A stretch of 64,000 nt of DNA from Aquirufa rosea (GCF_004118285.1 NZ_SDHY01000006.1:160572-224571), one strand, 5' to 3'; positions 32,697 to 43,246 are shown, numbered from the stretch's first letter. Translations and numbers: made by a program. Notes: generated by a model not told the origin, from the letters alone.

Positions 32697-33950
32697 ATGG
32701 CATATTTATTTACATCTGAATCGGTATCTGAAGGGCACCCTGATAAAGTAGCCGACCAAATCTCAGATGCTTTAATTGACCACTTCATGGCTTTTGACCC
32801 AAAATCGAAAGTCGCTTGTGAAACTCTTGTTACGACAGGTCAAGTTATTTTAGCTGGAGAGGTTAATTCTAATATCTACCTAGACGTACAGTCCATTACT
32901 CGTGAGGTAATTCGAAAAATTGGATATACCAAAGCAGAATACATGTTTGAAGCTAATTCATGCGGTATTTTGTCAGCTATTCACGAACAATCAGCAGATA
33001 TCAATCAAGGTGTAGATCGTGGAAAGCCTGAGGAACAAGGTGCAGGTGACCAAGGAATGATGTTTGGTTATGCGACAAAAGAGACTGAGAATTACATGCC
33101 ATTGGCTTTAGACTTAGCCCACAAAATCCTCAAAGAACTTTCCGAAATACGTAATCAAGAGAATCCAATCATCCATTATTTGCGTCCAGATGCTAAATCT
33201 CAAGTGACGATAGAATACTCAGATGATCATATACCTCAACGCATTGATACTATCGTGGTTTCTACTCAGCACGATGATTTTGATACTGAGCCTAACATGT
33301 TAGCCAAAATCAAAAAAGACATCATTGAGATCGTTATTCCTCGTGTAAAAGCTAAATTAAAACCTGAGTTACAGGCTTTATTTACAGATAAAATCACTTA
33401 CCACATCAACCCAACGGGTAAATTTGTGATTGGTGGACCTCACGGAGATACAGGTTTAACAGGTCGTAAGATTATTGTGGATACTTATGGAGGAAAAGGT
33501 GCGCATGGTGGAGGTGCTTTTTCAGGGAAAGATCCATCCAAAGTAGACCGTTCGGCAGCTTATGCTACACGGCATATTGCCAAAAACTTAGTGGCAGCCG
33601 GACTTTGTGACCAAGTATTGGTTCAAGTATCCTATGCTATCGGAGTAGCTAAACCTTGTGGTTTATTCATCGATACTTATGGAACTGCTAAGGTTAATTT
33701 AACAGATGGAGAAATCGCTAGAAAAGTAGAAGAAATCTTTGATATGCGTCCTTATTTCATTGAACAACGCCTGAAGTTAAGAAATCCAATCTATTCGGAA
33801 ACTGCGGCTTACGGACATATGGGCCGTAAAAACGAAGTAGTAACTAAGAAATTTGTTGGACCTAATGGTACAAAAAATCTAGAAGTGGAATTATTCACAT
33901 GGGAGAAATTGGATTATGTAGATGCGGTTAAATCAGCATTCCAATTATAG
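32697..33950 (+). CDS. metK: S-adenosylmethionine synthetase
   Basis: A 417-residue enzyme with family motifs in order: [20 protein letters not shown] (5-25), [11 protein letters not shown] (about 118), [20 protein letters not shown] (about 248) and the catalytic lysine region [21 protein letters not shown] (about 280). It makes SAM from methionine and ATP in the cytoplasm. Length is slightly above the common 385-400. It stands alone, with its own promoter and terminator. Confidence 0.98.
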   Translation: MAYLFTSESVSEGHPDKVADQISDALIDHFMAFDPKSKVACETLVTTGQVILAGEVNSNIYLDVQSITREVIRKIGYTKAEYMFEANSCGILSAIHEQSADINQGVDRGKPEEQGAGDQGMMFGYATKETENYMPLALDLAHKILKELSEIRNQENPIIHYLRPDAKSQVTIEYSDDHIPQRIDTIVVSTQHDDFDTEPNMLAKIKKDIIEIVIPRVKAKLKPELQALFTDKITYHINPTGKFVIGGPHGDTGLTGRKIIVDTYGGKGAHGGGAFSGKDPSKVDRSAAYATRHIAKNLVAAGLCDQVLVQVSYAIGVAKPCGLFIDTYGTAKVNLTDGEIARKVEEIFDMRPYFIEQRLKLRNPIYSETAAYGHMGRKNEVVTKKFVGPNGTKNLEVELFTWEKLDYVDAVKSAFQL

Positions 33951-33969
33951 TCTAAGGCCTTTATATAGC

Positions 33970-33998
33970 AAAAAAGGGGACGAATGTCCCCTTTTTTG
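33970..33998. terminator. Bidirectional terminator between metK and hpf
   Basis: AAAAAAGGGGAC (33970-33981) and GTCCCCTTTTTT (33986-33997) form a perfect hairpin with a 4-nt loop between convergent genes. Confidence 0.95.
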
Positions 33999-34016
33999 TG
34001 TCTTATGGTGAAACAA

Positions 34017-34352
34017 CTATTCTGGTAAATCCAGAGCCGTTTTAGATGCTTTAACTTGATTTAATTTAGCTTTAAAGCGTTTAATTTGCTCAGCAATAGC
34101 ATTCAATGCTAAATCTAAGGCTTCTTCAAAAGACCTAGCCTTCTCTTTTACGAATAAGACAGCACCAGGTACAGCAATTTTAATTTCAAGTAATTTTTCT
34201 TTTACTTTCCCCTCCCCTTGTTCTAATTTAAGAAATACCTCTCCGCTGGTTATTCGATCATAAAAGGTTTCTAATTTGTTCAACTTAGCTTGGATACTCT
34301 CGACTAATTTACGATCCGCTGTGAAGTGGATGGCATGAACTTGCACTTTCAT
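34017..34352 (-). CDS. hpf: Ribosome hibernation-promoting factor (HPF/YfiA family, short form)
   Basis: A 111-residue protein from ATG 34352 (MKVQVHAIHFTADRKLVE); the longer frame adds 15 residues not expected in this family. It has the beta-alpha-beta-beta-beta-alpha layout of short HPF: KLNKLETFYDRI, LLEIKIAVPGAVLFVKEKARSFEEALDLALNAI. It lacks the C-terminal dimerisation domain of long HPF. It binds the 30S decoding region to idle ribosomes in stationary phase. Confidence 0.93.
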   Translation of the reverse strand: MKVQVHAIHFTADRKLVESIQAKLNKLETFYDRITSGEVFLKLEQGEGKVKEKLLEIKIAVPGAVLFVKEKARSFEEALDLALNAIAEQIKRFKAKLNQVKASKTALDLPE

Positions 34353-34550
34353 AAGCTTGAAATTTAAAGGTGAAATATTGCTTTGGGAATCCAACAAAGC
34401 CTACAACATAAAGAACGTTCTAGATTCATGGGAAATGTAGAATATTTTCAAAAAGATGTCAAGCATTTTTAGCAGAATTTTTAGACAAGAAGAAAAGTAT
34501 TTTGGGGGGCTAAAATGGAACCCAAATAAAATCATTTCATATCCAAATTA

Positions 34551-36227
34551 TTACATCCACTCTACCCGAATCAACCTCATGGAAATCTGTTGCTGCTTAA
34601 AAAAATCATGCCAAAAATATTGGATAGCAGACAAATGGTCATTGGGAGATTTAACCTCCACAAAGGCATAGTCTACTCCCTTTTGAATAAATAAATCTGG
34701 AAAACCTTTGGCATGAGTACCCAAGTGCTGCCACATATAAGATATCACCTCCTTTAAAGCCGCTCTGGGAATCACTTGCAAGATGCGTTCAATTACATCA
34801 AAATCTAATCTTTGCCAATCGACCAAGGGATTCATTTGACCCTGATATTTAGACGCATTTTGCTTTAATAGCCCCATTAATTGATGCTCACTCTCCAGTA
34901 ATTGCAATAAGTTCTGAAATTCATTTGACAAAGCCATGATAAAGTTTTCTTGGGCATAATGGCTTGGCGCATATTGAAAAGGATGATGAAAACCAGTCCC
35001 CTGAGGTCTAAAAATCAATTCCCAAAACCAAAGTCCGAGCAGATTCTTCCAAACCCTATTCTCCGTAAAGGCCGCATAATAACCTTTTGATCTAAAATAT
35101 TCGGCTACTCCTTCCTCGACATTTTCCTTCCATTCGCTGGAAATGGCTAATTTTTCAGCCTCCTTCAAGCTGGAGGTCACTTGCTTAATTTGCTTTTTAG
35201 ATTCTTGTTTCAACAGAAAATCCTCAAAAAAATGCCTCTCCTTAGGATTTGCAATCAGTTCCAGCCCCGTGCGAGCCCACATTTTAGCTTCATCCAAGCG
35301 TTTCAACTTGGCCAAAAGTCGAACCCTTCGTTCCAGAGATGCTCCAGCTAGGCTTTCTTCATACATTGACAAGGCTGATTCCAATTCACCTTTCCTTTCC
35401 AACCAACGTGCCACATGAAACAAGGTTCTTTCAAAACTACCTAAACAAAGTTCTACTAATTCAGGCAGCAAAGGCCACATGTGTGAACGCCAACTATTCA
35501 AAATTTTCTCCACCGACTTTTCTTCCTTCGATTTTTCGAAAAACCATTCTCTCCAAATACTGATTCTCCATTTTTGAACTGCTTCCTCTCGGCTAGAAAA
35601 ATAAGGTACTAAATCTTCCTCCTGGATGTTGATGAATTGCCGGTGTCCTAAATCACGCACCACGAAATCCGTCAAATCGTGATGTCTACTACCAAAAAAC
35701 AAAAACTGAATAAATTGAAAATACGTAGTACGCAAAGGTCGAATTAATGAAATCCCTAGTTCTTGCAATCGAGAAATAAAATCCCGCTCGGTCAAATTCT
35801 CCTGAATATATTGCACCACGACAGGCTTGGAGACTGATTTAGGCAGAGGGTTTTTATCTCCTGGCTTATGTAAAATTTCTAGGCAGATTGACTTGGTTAA
35901 ATTTCCCAGACAAGAAAAAATGACTTCATTTTCCGATTGTTCAATTTTTTCCAAAAAATTTAAATGCATCAATTCCACAATAACAGCCTCCATGGATTCA
36001 ATTTCTGGATAATTCAATTGATCTTCCTGAAACCACGTCGATCTTCTGCTAGCTAAGCGTAAATACAAACATTGAGCAAAAAAGGAGGCCGACTCAAAAT
36101 CACGGATAAAAACCTGTTCATGTTCATCCAAAATATGTGTATAATGCTTGGCCACATAGCGAAGTATGTATTGGAAATAATACCAATAATAGGTGGGCGA
36201 CAAAGGTACCTGTTGGCTAGTATCCAT
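34551..36227 (-). CDS. FAN1-like structure-specific nuclease with C-terminal VRR-NUC domain
   Basis: A 558-residue protein. The last 55 residues are a VRR-NUC nuclease: FPDLFIQ, FVEVKSPNDHLSAIQYFW, holding the PD-(D/E)xK residues D, E and K. The rest also matches FAN1. The N-terminal DNA-binding region is QCLYLRLASRRSTWFQEDQL (about 50-70). A helical TPR-like middle includes RWLERKGELESALSMYEESL (about 290). FTENRVWKNLLGLWFWELIF lies just before the nuclease. FAN1 enzymes unhook DNA interstrand crosslinks by stepwise 5'-flap cutting. Bacterial homologues exist in scattered lineages. It diverges from pgk and appears to be monocistronic. Confidence 0.85.
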   Translation of the reverse strand: MDTSQQVPLSPTYYWYYFQYILRYVAKHYTHILDEHEQVFIRDFESASFFAQCLYLRLASRRSTWFQEDQLNYPEIESMEAVIVELMHLNFLEKIEQSENEVIFSCLGNLTKSICLEILHKPGDKNPLPKSVSKPVVVQYIQENLTERDFISRLQELGISLIRPLRTTYFQFIQFLFFGSRHHDLTDFVVRDLGHRQFINIQEEDLVPYFSSREEAVQKWRISIWREWFFEKSKEEKSVEKILNSWRSHMWPLLPELVELCLGSFERTLFHVARWLERKGELESALSMYEESLAGASLERRVRLLAKLKRLDEAKMWARTGLELIANPKERHFFEDFLLKQESKKQIKQVTSSLKEAEKLAISSEWKENVEEGVAEYFRSKGYYAAFTENRVWKNLLGLWFWELIFRPQGTGFHHPFQYAPSHYAQENFIMALSNEFQNLLQLLESEHQLMGLLKQNASKYQGQMNPLVDWQRLDFDVIERILQVIPRAALKEVISYMWQHLGTHAKGFPDLFIQKGVDYAFVEVKSPNDHLSAIQYFWHDFFKQQQISMRLIRVEWM

Positions 36228-36328
36228 GGAGTAGGGCTAATCAATTAGTCGAAATTGTACTATTTGACTAAAAATTTCAAAATTTTCAATAGAAAATTAG
36301 ATTTTTTCAACAATTAATAAAACTTGGG

Positions 36329-36336
36329 TATATTTG
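36329..36336 (+). promoter_or_regulatory. pgk -7 element
   Basis: TATATTTG matches TAnnTTTG. The position 20 bp upstream reads TTC rather than TTG. The start codon is at 36389. Confidence 0.55.
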
Positions 36337-36388
36337 CCTGCCTTATCTGAGGCATACATCTCCACTTACAATTTGAAACAAAAATAGT

Positions 36389-37579
36389 ATGCAAACAGTC
36401 GCCAATTTCAATTTCGCTGGTAAAAAAGCTCTGGTTCGTGTTGATTTTAATGTTCCTTTGAACGAAAGGTTCGAAATTACCGACGATACACGTATAAAAG
36501 CCACGATACCCACTATTCAGAAAATTCTGAAAGATGGTGGTTCCGTTATTCTCATGTCCCACTTAGGTAGACCGAAAGATGGCCCAACTGAAAAGTATTC
36601 ATTGAAACATTTGGTTACCCCTCTTTCCATCGTATTTGGAATCAAAGTAAAATTTGCCCCAGATTGTATTGGTGAAGAGGCCGTTAAATTAGCCAGTGAT
36701 CTACAAGCAGGTGAAATTCTACTTCTTGAAAACCTACGTTTTTACAAAGAAGAAGAAAAAGGCGACGAGGCATTTGCTCAGAAATTAGCCAGCTTAGGAA
36801 ATGTTTGGGTAAATGATGCATTTGGAACAGCGCACCGTGCACACGCCTCTACGGCTGTTATGGGTAAATTCTTGCAAGACCGAGTAAGTGGATACGTAAT
36901 GCAAGCAGAAATTGATAATGCTAAAAAAATCTTAGAATATGCCGACAGACCATTTACGGCCATCATGGGTGGTTCTAAGATCTCTGATAAAATATTAATC
37001 ATTGAGCAATTATTGGATAAGGTAGATAATCTAATCATCGGTGGTGGAATGACTTATACCTTCTCTTTAGCGGAAGGTGGAAAAATTGGTAAATCGATCT
37101 CAGAACCTGATAAAGTAGATTTAGCTAAAAGTCTGTTAGAAAAAGCCAAGGCTAAAGGCGTAAAATTGTACATGCCAGTGGATAATGTAGTAGCTGATGA
37201 TTTCAGTAATTCTGCGAACCAACAAACGGTAAATAGAGGAGAGATTCCTGATGGCTGGGAGGGATTGGACATAGGACCTAAATCCATTGAATTATTCCAG
37301 GAGGTTATTGCTAACTCTAAAACTATCCTTTGGAATGGCCCTATGGGAGTATTTGAGTTTCCTAATTTTGCGAAAGGCACCAATGCCATTGCAGATGCCG
37401 TAGTGAAAGCCACAGAAGATAATGGAGCATTTTCATTGATTGGAGGAGGAGATTCAGCTTCTGCTATCAATAATGCAGGTTATGGTGACCGTGTAAGCTA
37501 TGTATCCACTGGTGGAGGAGCTTTGCTAGAATACATGGAAGGTAAAGTATTACCAGGTGTAGCTGCATTGGAAGCTTAA
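36389..37579 (+). CDS. pgk: Phosphoglycerate kinase
   Basis: A 396-residue glycolytic enzyme, normal length. Motifs seen: [15 protein letters not shown] (about 12-26), [42 protein letters not shown], and the C-terminal [31 protein letters not shown] in adjoining segments. It transfers phosphate from 1,3-bisphosphoglycerate to ADP. It is monocistronic with its own terminator. Confidence 0.98.
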   Translation: MQTVANFNFAGKKALVRVDFNVPLNERFEITDDTRIKATIPTIQKILKDGGSVILMSHLGRPKDGPTEKYSLKHLVTPLSIVFGIKVKFAPDCIGEEAVKLASDLQAGEILLLENLRFYKEEEKGDEAFAQKLASLGNVWVNDAFGTAHRAHASTAVMGKFLQDRVSGYVMQAEIDNAKKILEYADRPFTAIMGGSKISDKILIIEQLLDKVDNLIIGGGMTYTFSLAEGGKIGKSISEPDKVDLAKSLLEKAKAKGVKLYMPVDNVVADDFSNSANQQTVNRGEIPDGWEGLDIGPKSIELFQEVIANSKTILWNGPMGVFEFPNFAKGTNAIADAVVKATEDNGAFSLIGGGDSASAINNAGYGDRVSYVSTGGGALLEYMEGKVLPGVAALEA

Positions 37580-37607
37580 AAAGCCAAAAAATATTAAAAA
37601 TAGCATG

Positions 37608-37638
37608 AAAGGCAAGGAATAGTTTCCTTGCCTTTTTG
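37608..37638 (+). terminator. pgk terminator
   Basis: AAAGGCAAGGAA (37608-37619) and TTCCTTGCCTTT (37624-37635), followed by Ts. Confidence 0.9.
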
Positions 37639-37669
37639 TATTTTAGCTAATTGCCAACTAGCAAACCAC

Positions 37670-40126
37670 ATGATTCATCATTCCTCGCCCTCACAACTAC
37701 GTTCAAGCATTTTAAGTCTAGATAGTCGTCAGATATATTTACCCCAACAAACAGCCTTTTTTGCGGTTAGAGGGGTACACCATGATGGCCATCAATATAT
37801 AGAGCCCTTGTATCATTTGGGAGTCAGAGAATTCATCGTTGAGAAAGCTGCTTGGTCTGGTATCTTGGCAGAAAAAGCCAAAAAATGGAATACCGCTGAT
37901 TTTTGGGTGGTAGAGAGTAGTATTGAAAGCCTACAAGACATTGCCCGTATTCATCGCAAATCCTTTTCCATTCCAGTCATTGGAATCACAGGATCCAACG
38001 GTAAAACTACATGTAAAGAGTGGCTAGCGACCTTGTTACAAAGTAAATTTTCTGTGATAAAAAGCCCTAAAAGCTTTAACTCACAAATAGGCGTCCCCCT
38101 ATCGGTTTGGGGAATAAAATCCCAACATCAGTTGGCCATTTTCGAAGCCGGAATATCCAAAGTAGGTGAAATGAAAAAGATTGAAAGAGTTATTCAACCT
38201 ACGTGGGGAATATTCACCCATTTTGGGGAGGCGCATGGTCAAAATTTTGAATCAGATCAACAAAAACTACAGGAGAAACTGCAATTATTTACACAGGTAG
38301 AAAAATTAGTTTATCGAAGAAAAAATGCTCAGCATGACCCTATTAAAGAGGGGATGCAAGCCATAAACCCGCAAGCTGAACTTATTTCATGGAGTACAGA
38401 AGATTTACCCCAATCATTATTTGTGTATTGGAAAATTGGAGCGCATGAAACACATATTCGAATCAAAAAACCAGCACAAAGCGAGGCCTTTCTTGACGTT
38501 AGAACGGAGCTAACCGATGAAGCCTATCTTGAAAACCTCTGTCATTGCCTCATTATGGCACATGTGGCCGGTTTATCGACAGAAGAGATACAGGAAAGAA
38601 CAAAATGGGTACGACCTATCTCCATGCGTTTAGAGATTAAAGAAGGCCTCAGAAACAATCAAATCATTGATGATTCTTACAACAATGATTTAGATGGACT
38701 TCAATTGGCCTTGCCCCTGCTGAAAAAATATGAACATAAAAAGCGGGTTCTTATCATCAGTGATTTCATAGAAACTGGAATTCCCGCTGTAGAACTATAC
38801 CCCAAAATAGCCAGCTTGGTCCAATCACAAAAAATAGACCAATTAATTGGCGTTGGAGATCAGCTTACGAAATATCAACAAGCATTTCAATCCATTGAGG
38901 TATTTTACCATACAGAAGATTTATTGAACAGTGGAATATTAAATCAATTGAGCGATGCGGTCATATTGCTCAAAGGAGCCCGAAAATTCAATTTTGAACT
39001 AATTACACAAGCCCTAGAGACAAAGACCCATTGCACTAAATTAGAAGTCAATTTAGATGCTTTGCAGAGCAACTTAACCTATTATAAGGAAACCATTGGC
39101 CAAAACACCAAACTTATGGTTATGGTTAAAGCATTTGCCTATGGTACAGGGGCGATTGAAATAGCTCAAGTATTACAACAACAAGGCATTGATTACTTGA
39201 CGGTAGCTTATACTGATGAAGGCGTACAATTGCGAAAAAATGGGATTTACAGTCCTATCATGGTGATGAATCCACAAATAGGAGAACTAGATACTTTGAG
39301 TAATTACGCACTAGAACCAGAAGTATACTCGATGGCCATGTTAGAGGCCATAGATGAGTATTGTCATGCACACAATAAAAGCATCAAAATACATATCAAA
39401 TTAGATACCGGTATGAAAAGATTGGGATTTAGTCCCGATCAATGCAAAGAATTAACTCATAAAATAGCAAGTATGCCTCAAGTATGGGTAGCCAGTATAT
39501 TAAGTCATTTAGTAGCCTCTGAATCCATAAAACATCAAAAATTCACGGAAAAACAAATCCAATTGTTTGATAAAATGACTCAAAAAATCATTCAAACATT
39601 GGGATACACTCCTCTTAGGCATATAGCCAACTCAGCAGCCATCAAAAACTACCCGAATTCTAGGTACGAAATGGTCCGTTTGGGTATCAGTTTATATGGA
39701 ATTTCAGGAAATAAAGAAGAAAAAAAATCACTCGAAAATGTATTGACCTTAAAAACCTATATTTCTCAAATCAAAGAAATTAAGAAAAATGAAACCATCG
39801 GCTATGGTAGAAAAGGCAAATTAAAAACAAACGGACGCATAGCTACACTAGCTTTAGGCTATGCAGATGGCTATGCCAGAAGCCTCGGAATGGGCAAAGG
39901 ATTATTCGAAATTAACGGCTATTTATGTCCAACCGTAGGAGCCATTTGTATGGACATGTGCATGGTAGATATTAGCCATGTACCCCTAGTTAAGGAGGGA
40001 GACGAGGCCATTGCCTTTGGCGGAAAAATACAATTAACAGAATTAGCTCATCAAGCTAAAACGATCCCATATGAACTGATGACCAACATCAGTGAAAGAG
40101 TTAAAAGAGTCTATGTAAAAAACTAA
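37670..40126 (+). CDS. murF-alr: Bifunctional MurF / alanine racemase
   Basis: An 818-residue fusion. Residues 1 to about 455 are MurF (UDP-MurNAc-tripeptide:D-Ala-D-Ala ligase), with P-loop GITGSNGKTTCKEW (Lys112), IFEAGISKVGEMKK and IDDSYNNDLDGLQLAL. From about 460 it is an alanine racemase: LEVNLDALQSNL, PLP lysine Lys487 in MVKAFAYGTG, HIKLDTGMKRLGF, LGYADGYARSLG and CMDMCMVDISHV. One polypeptide therefore makes D-Ala and uses the dipeptide made from it. This fusion is usual in Bacteroidota. The ATG at 37670 is preferred, since the upstream part of the frame falls in the pgk terminator region. Confidence 0.96.
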   Translation: MIHHSSPSQLRSSILSLDSRQIYLPQQTAFFAVRGVHHDGHQYIEPLYHLGVREFIVEKAAWSGILAEKAKKWNTADFWVVESSIESLQDIARIHRKSFSIPVIGITGSNGKTTCKEWLATLLQSKFSVIKSPKSFNSQIGVPLSVWGIKSQHQLAIFEAGISKVGEMKKIERVIQPTWGIFTHFGEAHGQNFESDQQKLQEKLQLFTQVEKLVYRRKNAQHDPIKEGMQAINPQAELISWSTEDLPQSLFVYWKIGAHETHIRIKKPAQSEAFLDVRTELTDEAYLENLCHCLIMAHVAGLSTEEIQERTKWVRPISMRLEIKEGLRNNQIIDDSYNNDLDGLQLALPLLKKYEHKKRVLIISDFIETGIPAVELYPKIASLVQSQKIDQLIGVGDQLTKYQQAFQSIEVFYHTEDLLNSGILNQLSDAVILLKGARKFNFELITQALETKTHCTKLEVNLDALQSNLTYYKETIGQNTKLMVMVKAFAYGTGAIEIAQVLQQQGIDYLTVAYTDEGVQLRKNGIYSPIMVMNPQIGELDTLSNYALEPEVYSMAMLEAIDEYCHAHNKSIKIHIKLDTGMKRLGFSPDQCKELTHKIASMPQVWVASILSHLVASESIKHQKFTEKQIQLFDKMTQKIIQTLGYTPLRHIANSAAIKNYPNSRYEMVRLGISLYGISGNKEEKKSLENVLTLKTYISQIKEIKKNETIGYGRKGKLKTNGRIATLALGYADGYARSLGMGKGLFEINGYLCPTVGAICMDMCMVDISHVPLVKEGDEAIAFGGKIQLTELAHQAKTIPYELMTNISERVKRVYVKN

Positions 40127-40180
40127 TTTAGCTAGCAAAAGAAAAGGTAAAGGCAAATCTATTTTAATCAAAATTCCATC

Positions 40181-40214
40181 ATACCTCAGAATGTTTTCTG
40201 GGGTATTTTTTTTT
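40181..40214 (+). terminator. Terminator of murF-alr
   Basis: ATACCTCAGAA (40181-40191) pairs with TTCTGGGGTAT (40196-40206), with one G-U pair, and is followed by TTTTTTTT. Confidence 0.85.
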
Positions 40215-40510
40215 AAAATACATTTCGAGCAAGTTAACATGTGGCTACTTTTTTACTTCAAATATTCAACTAACCATAAACCCAATCAAGTAAACTTAAT
40301 AGAACCGAATTATTATATCAACAATATTAATTAGCTAAAAAGCTAATATATTTTGTAATTCAACTAATTATTTAGCAAAATGAATAATTATATTTATCAA
40401 TACAGCTAATCAATTGTTTGAATGACTAATTATATATTCATATTAGCTTAAATGAGGCTTTTTGGATAATTGAACTAAATACAGTAAATTAGCTAAATAG
40501 GTAATTTTTT
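40215..40510 (+). promoter_or_regulatory. AT-rich region with TTAGCTAA-type dyads upstream of arsR-family gene
   Basis: The 384-bp gap 40127-40510 holds the murF-alr terminator and then no gene. It contains TTAGCTAAAAAGCTAA (40331-40346, a dyad), CTAAT-N11-ATTAG (40426-40446), and the palindrome TTAGCTAA (40489-40496), 15 bp before the ATG. Related pieces include AACTAATTATTTAGC near 40362-40376 and CAGCTAAT near 40403-40410. These are candidate operators for the adjacent ArsR-type repressor. No exact TAnnTTTG was found. Confidence 0.55.
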
Positions 40511-40870
40511 ATGCAAGTTGAGTCTATAGCAAAAGCATTAGGGGATGAATCCAGGAGAAAGATTGTGGAGTTATTAAAAGACGGAGAACTACCTGCAAGT
40601 ACTATATTTGAGCAATTTAACTATGCCGCTCCTACTATTTCCAGGCACCTTTCTGTATTGAAAGAAGCTGGGATTGTTAATACACGGCGCAATGGTGTGT
40701 TCATCTATTATTCTTTGGAAAAGCAAGCCTTGGAAGTAATCTATAATTGGCTCGCTCCCCTGCTGGGCATAGCCGCAGAAAAGCCAAAAGCTACTCCCAA
40801 AGAACGAAGCTCAAAACCCAAAGTGAAAGTTGAAACTAATCCCTTTGAAAAATTTCAAAGCGAATTTTAA
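40511..40870 (+). CDS. ArsR-family winged-helix transcriptional regulator
   Basis: A 119-residue regulator. The ArsR winged helix covers about residues 5-85: KALGDESRRKIVELLKDGEL, then recognition helix APTISRHLSVLKEAGIV, then the wing NTRRNGVFIYYSLEK. A Lys/Pro-rich tail follows. There is no CxC metal site in the recognition helix region, so a metal sensor is unlikely; it is closer to the SdpR-like autorepressor type. It starts 15 bp after a TTAGCTAA palindrome and is followed 21 bp later by a small YCII-like gene that it may control. Confidence 0.9.
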   Translation: MQVESIAKALGDESRRKIVELLKDGELPASTIFEQFNYAAPTISRHLSVLKEAGIVNTRRNGVFIYYSLEKQALEVIYNWLAPLLGIAAEKPKATPKERSSKPKVKVETNPFEKFQSEF

Positions 40871-40891
40871 TATTAGAATAATACCATTTAA

Positions 40892-41227
40892 ATGAAACGT
40901 TTTGTCATCATTATTCGGGGGCCAGTAGCTGGAATTTCAGGTGAAAATTCCTTGGCCACAGAGGAAGAATTGGAACAAATTAGAACGTGGTTGAAGGGGA
41001 TAAAATCTAGCTATCAAGACATGTTATATCAAAAGTTTTCGGGTCAACAAGTCCACCTAACTGCCAGTGGAAAATTAGATTCCAAATGGATTAATCAGAT
41101 TGACGGTGGAGAGATTTCACAGATCGTCACGTTAATTTTACCAGATTGGGAAGAAGCCGAACGCATTGCCTCCAGTTTTCCATTTGTCAACCCATTTTAT
41201 AGCATTGAACTTAGAGAAATGGCTTAA
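40892..41227 (+). CDS. YCII-related small protein
   Basis: A 111-residue protein whose layout fits the YciI/DGPF fold: it opens KRFVIIIRGPVAGISGE, has a helical KSSYQDMLYQKF middle, and ends ILPDWEEAERIASSFPFVNPFYSIELREM. The final segment (a helix then a strand with NPF) is typical of YCII-like proteins. Partnering with an ArsR regulator is common for SRPBCC and YCII proteins. No catalytic function can be claimed. Confidence 0.72.
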   Translation: MKRFVIIIRGPVAGISGENSLATEEELEQIRTWLKGIKSSYQDMLYQKFSGQQVHLTASGKLDSKWINQIDGGEISQIVTLILPDWEEAERIASSFPFVNPFYSIELREMA

Positions 41228-41234
41228 TACACAT

Positions 41235-41271
41235 AAAAAATGCCCTATACATAACATATAGGGCATTTTTT
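41235..41271. terminator. Bidirectional terminator between YCII-like gene and fumC
   Basis: AAAAAATGCCCTATA (41235-41249) and TATAGGGCATTTTTT (41257-41271) form a perfect 15-bp stem between convergent genes. Confidence 0.95.
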
Positions 41272-41307
41272 ACGTAAATCGCTGAGAATCGCGTATTTAG
41301 AAGCTCA

Positions 41308-42711
41308 TTACAGATTAATTTCTCCTACCATATTCTCAGGGCGAACCCACTCATCAAACTCTTCAGCCGTTAAATATCCCAATGAAATAGCCGTTTCTTT
41401 CAAGGTAGAGCCATTTTTATGGGCCGTTTGAGCTATTTCAGCGGCTTTATAATATCCGATCTTCGTATTTAAGGCTGTCACTAACATCAAGGAGTTATTC
41501 ACGTGCTTTTGAATATTCTCTTTCAATGGTTCAATGCCCACGGCACACTTATCATTAAATGCCACGCAAACATCTCCGATCAGACGAGCCGAATGCAAGA
41601 AATTATAAATCATCACAGGCTTAAACACATTTAATTCAAAATGGCCTGTTGCCCCACCGATGTTAATAGCCACATCATTCCCCAACACCTGCGCTGCCAC
41701 CATCGTCATAGCCTCACATTGAGTTGGATTTACCTTACCTGGCATGATGGATGAACCTGGCTCATTGTCTGGAATGTAAATCTCTCCAATTCCTGAACGA
41801 GGACCAGAGGAAAGCATACGAATATCATTCCCTATTTTCATTAAACTCACTGCGACTGTTTTTAAAGCCCCGTGAGCCTCCACAATGGCATCATGCGCAG
41901 CCAATGCCTCAAACTTATTTTCAGCCGTCCTAAATGGCAATCCTGTCAGTGTAGCGATGTGCTTCGCTACATTTTCTGAATAACCCACTGGTGTATTGAT
42001 TCCCGTTCCTACTGCCGTACCCCCTAAAGCCAATTCACTTAGGTGATCTAAGGTGTTTTTAATTGCTTTTAAACCATGATCCAATTGAGATACATAACCT
42101 GAAAACTCCTGTCCCAAGGTCAATGGAGTCGCATCCATGAAGTGGGTACGTCCAATCTTCACCACATTCTTGAAAGCTTTAGCCTTTGCCGCCAAGGTAT
42201 CGCGTAACTTAGTGATGCCAGGAATAGTGGTTTCCATTAAAATCTGGTAGGCCGCAATGTGCATAGCCGTAGGAAAAGTATCATTGGATGACTGCGATTT
42301 GTTCACATCATCATTAGGATGAACCACTTTTTTCTCGTCTAACAAAGAGCCTCCTTGAAGCACATGTGCCCTGTAAGCAATCACTTCATTGCAATTCATG
42401 TTCGATTGAGTTCCTGAACCCGTTTGCCACACAACCAAGGGAAATTGGTCTGCCAGTTGGCCCGCCAAAATTTCATCACAAACCCGAGCAATCAAGTCCT
42501 TTTTCGAAGCATCCAAAACTCCTGCCTCGAAATTTGTGATGGCTGCCGCCTTTTTTAAATAAGCAAAGGCACGAATAATCTCTTTTGGCATTTTATTGAT
42601 GTCCTGAGCTATGGGAAAATTCTCAATGGAACGTTGAGTTTGCGCCCCCCAATACACGTGCGCAGGTACTTTCACCTGACCCATCGTATCTTTTTCTATT
42701 CTGTACTCCAT
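41308..42711 (-). CDS. fumC: Class II fumarate hydratase
   Basis: A 467-residue fumarase, started at ATG 42711 ([27 protein letters not shown]); the longer frame adds 29 hydrophobic residues not seen in FumC. Motifs: [15 protein letters not shown] (about 100), [30 protein letters not shown] and the signature [15 protein letters not shown] (about 318). It interconverts fumarate and malate in the TCA cycle. It diverges from the ArsC-like gene. A CAAAAATA (minus-strand TATTTTTG) lies at 42745-42752. Confidence 0.97.
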   Translation of the reverse strand: MEYRIEKDTMGQVKVPAHVYWGAQTQRSIENFPIAQDINKMPKEIIRAFAYLKKAAAITNFEAGVLDASKKDLIARVCDEILAGQLADQFPLVVWQTGSGTQSNMNCNEVIAYRAHVLQGGSLLDEKKVVHPNDDVNKSQSSNDTFPTAMHIAAYQILMETTIPGITKLRDTLAAKAKAFKNVVKIGRTHFMDATPLTLGQEFSGYVSQLDHGLKAIKNTLDHLSELALGGTAVGTGINTPVGYSENVAKHIATLTGLPFRTAENKFEALAAHDAIVEAHGALKTVAVSLMKIGNDIRMLSSGPRSGIGEIYIPDNEPGSSIMPGKVNPTQCEAMTMVAAQVLGNDVAINIGGATGHFELNVFKPVMIYNFLHSARLIGDVCVAFNDKCAVGIEPLKENIQKHVNNSLMLVTALNTKIGYYKAAEIAQTAHKNGSTLKETAISLGYLTAEEFDEWVRPENMVGEINL

Positions 42712-42800
42712 AAGATAGCTTTGTGTTAAATTTGTAAGGAAAAAACAAAAATACCACCAAAACAAACAAGTAGCACACCTTTTTAAAATAAATAGCATCC

Positions 42801-43151
42801 ATGATCAGCATTTACGGAATACCCGCTTGTAATACCATGAAAAAGACCTTTGAATTTTTGAAGAATCAAGGTATCGACTATGAATTTCACGATTACAAAA
42901 AGAGAGGAATTAGCCCTGAAACGCTTCGCTTGTTTTTGAATCAATTAGGACCGAACATCGTATTGAATAAACAAGGGAGTACCTACAAGCAACTTGATGA
43001 AGACAGCAAAAAAGAACTAGAAAACCCAGAAAAACTTTTTGAATTTCTTCAGCAAAAAACATCCGCCATCAAACGTCCCATCCTACAAAAAGGAGATAAA
43101 CTATTCGCTGGATTTGACGAAGAAAAAATTAGCAACTGGATAAATCCTTAA
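42801..43151 (+). CDS. ArsC/Spx-family reductase-like protein (YffB type)
   Basis: A 116-residue thioredoxin-fold protein. It starts [20 protein letters not shown], with a single cysteine (Cys10) and no CxxC, then [17 protein letters not shown], and the ArsC-type [20 protein letters not shown] near the end. This matches the YffB/Spx-ArsC superfamily, whose members reduce arsenate or form mixed disulfides with low-molecular-weight thiols. Arsenate reduction is not established for YffB. Confidence 0.88.
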   Translation: MISIYGIPACNTMKKTFEFLKNQGIDYEFHDYKKRGISPETLRLFLNQLGPNIVLNKQGSTYKQLDEDSKKELENPEKLFEFLQQKTSAIKRPILQKGDKLFAGFDEEKISNWINP

Positions 43152-43246
43152 ATTTATAGGCCTATATCAAGCTGATAACCAATAATTTAAATAGAAGAGT
43201 TCTAGGCTTATGTTTACCTTTCTTAATTTAATGGGGCTAGGCAAAC

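Noticed and set aside
40215..40510. Replication origin suggested by AT-richness and short repeats
   Set aside because: No DnaA-box clusters (TTATCCACA) and no dnaA, dnaN or gyrB nearby.
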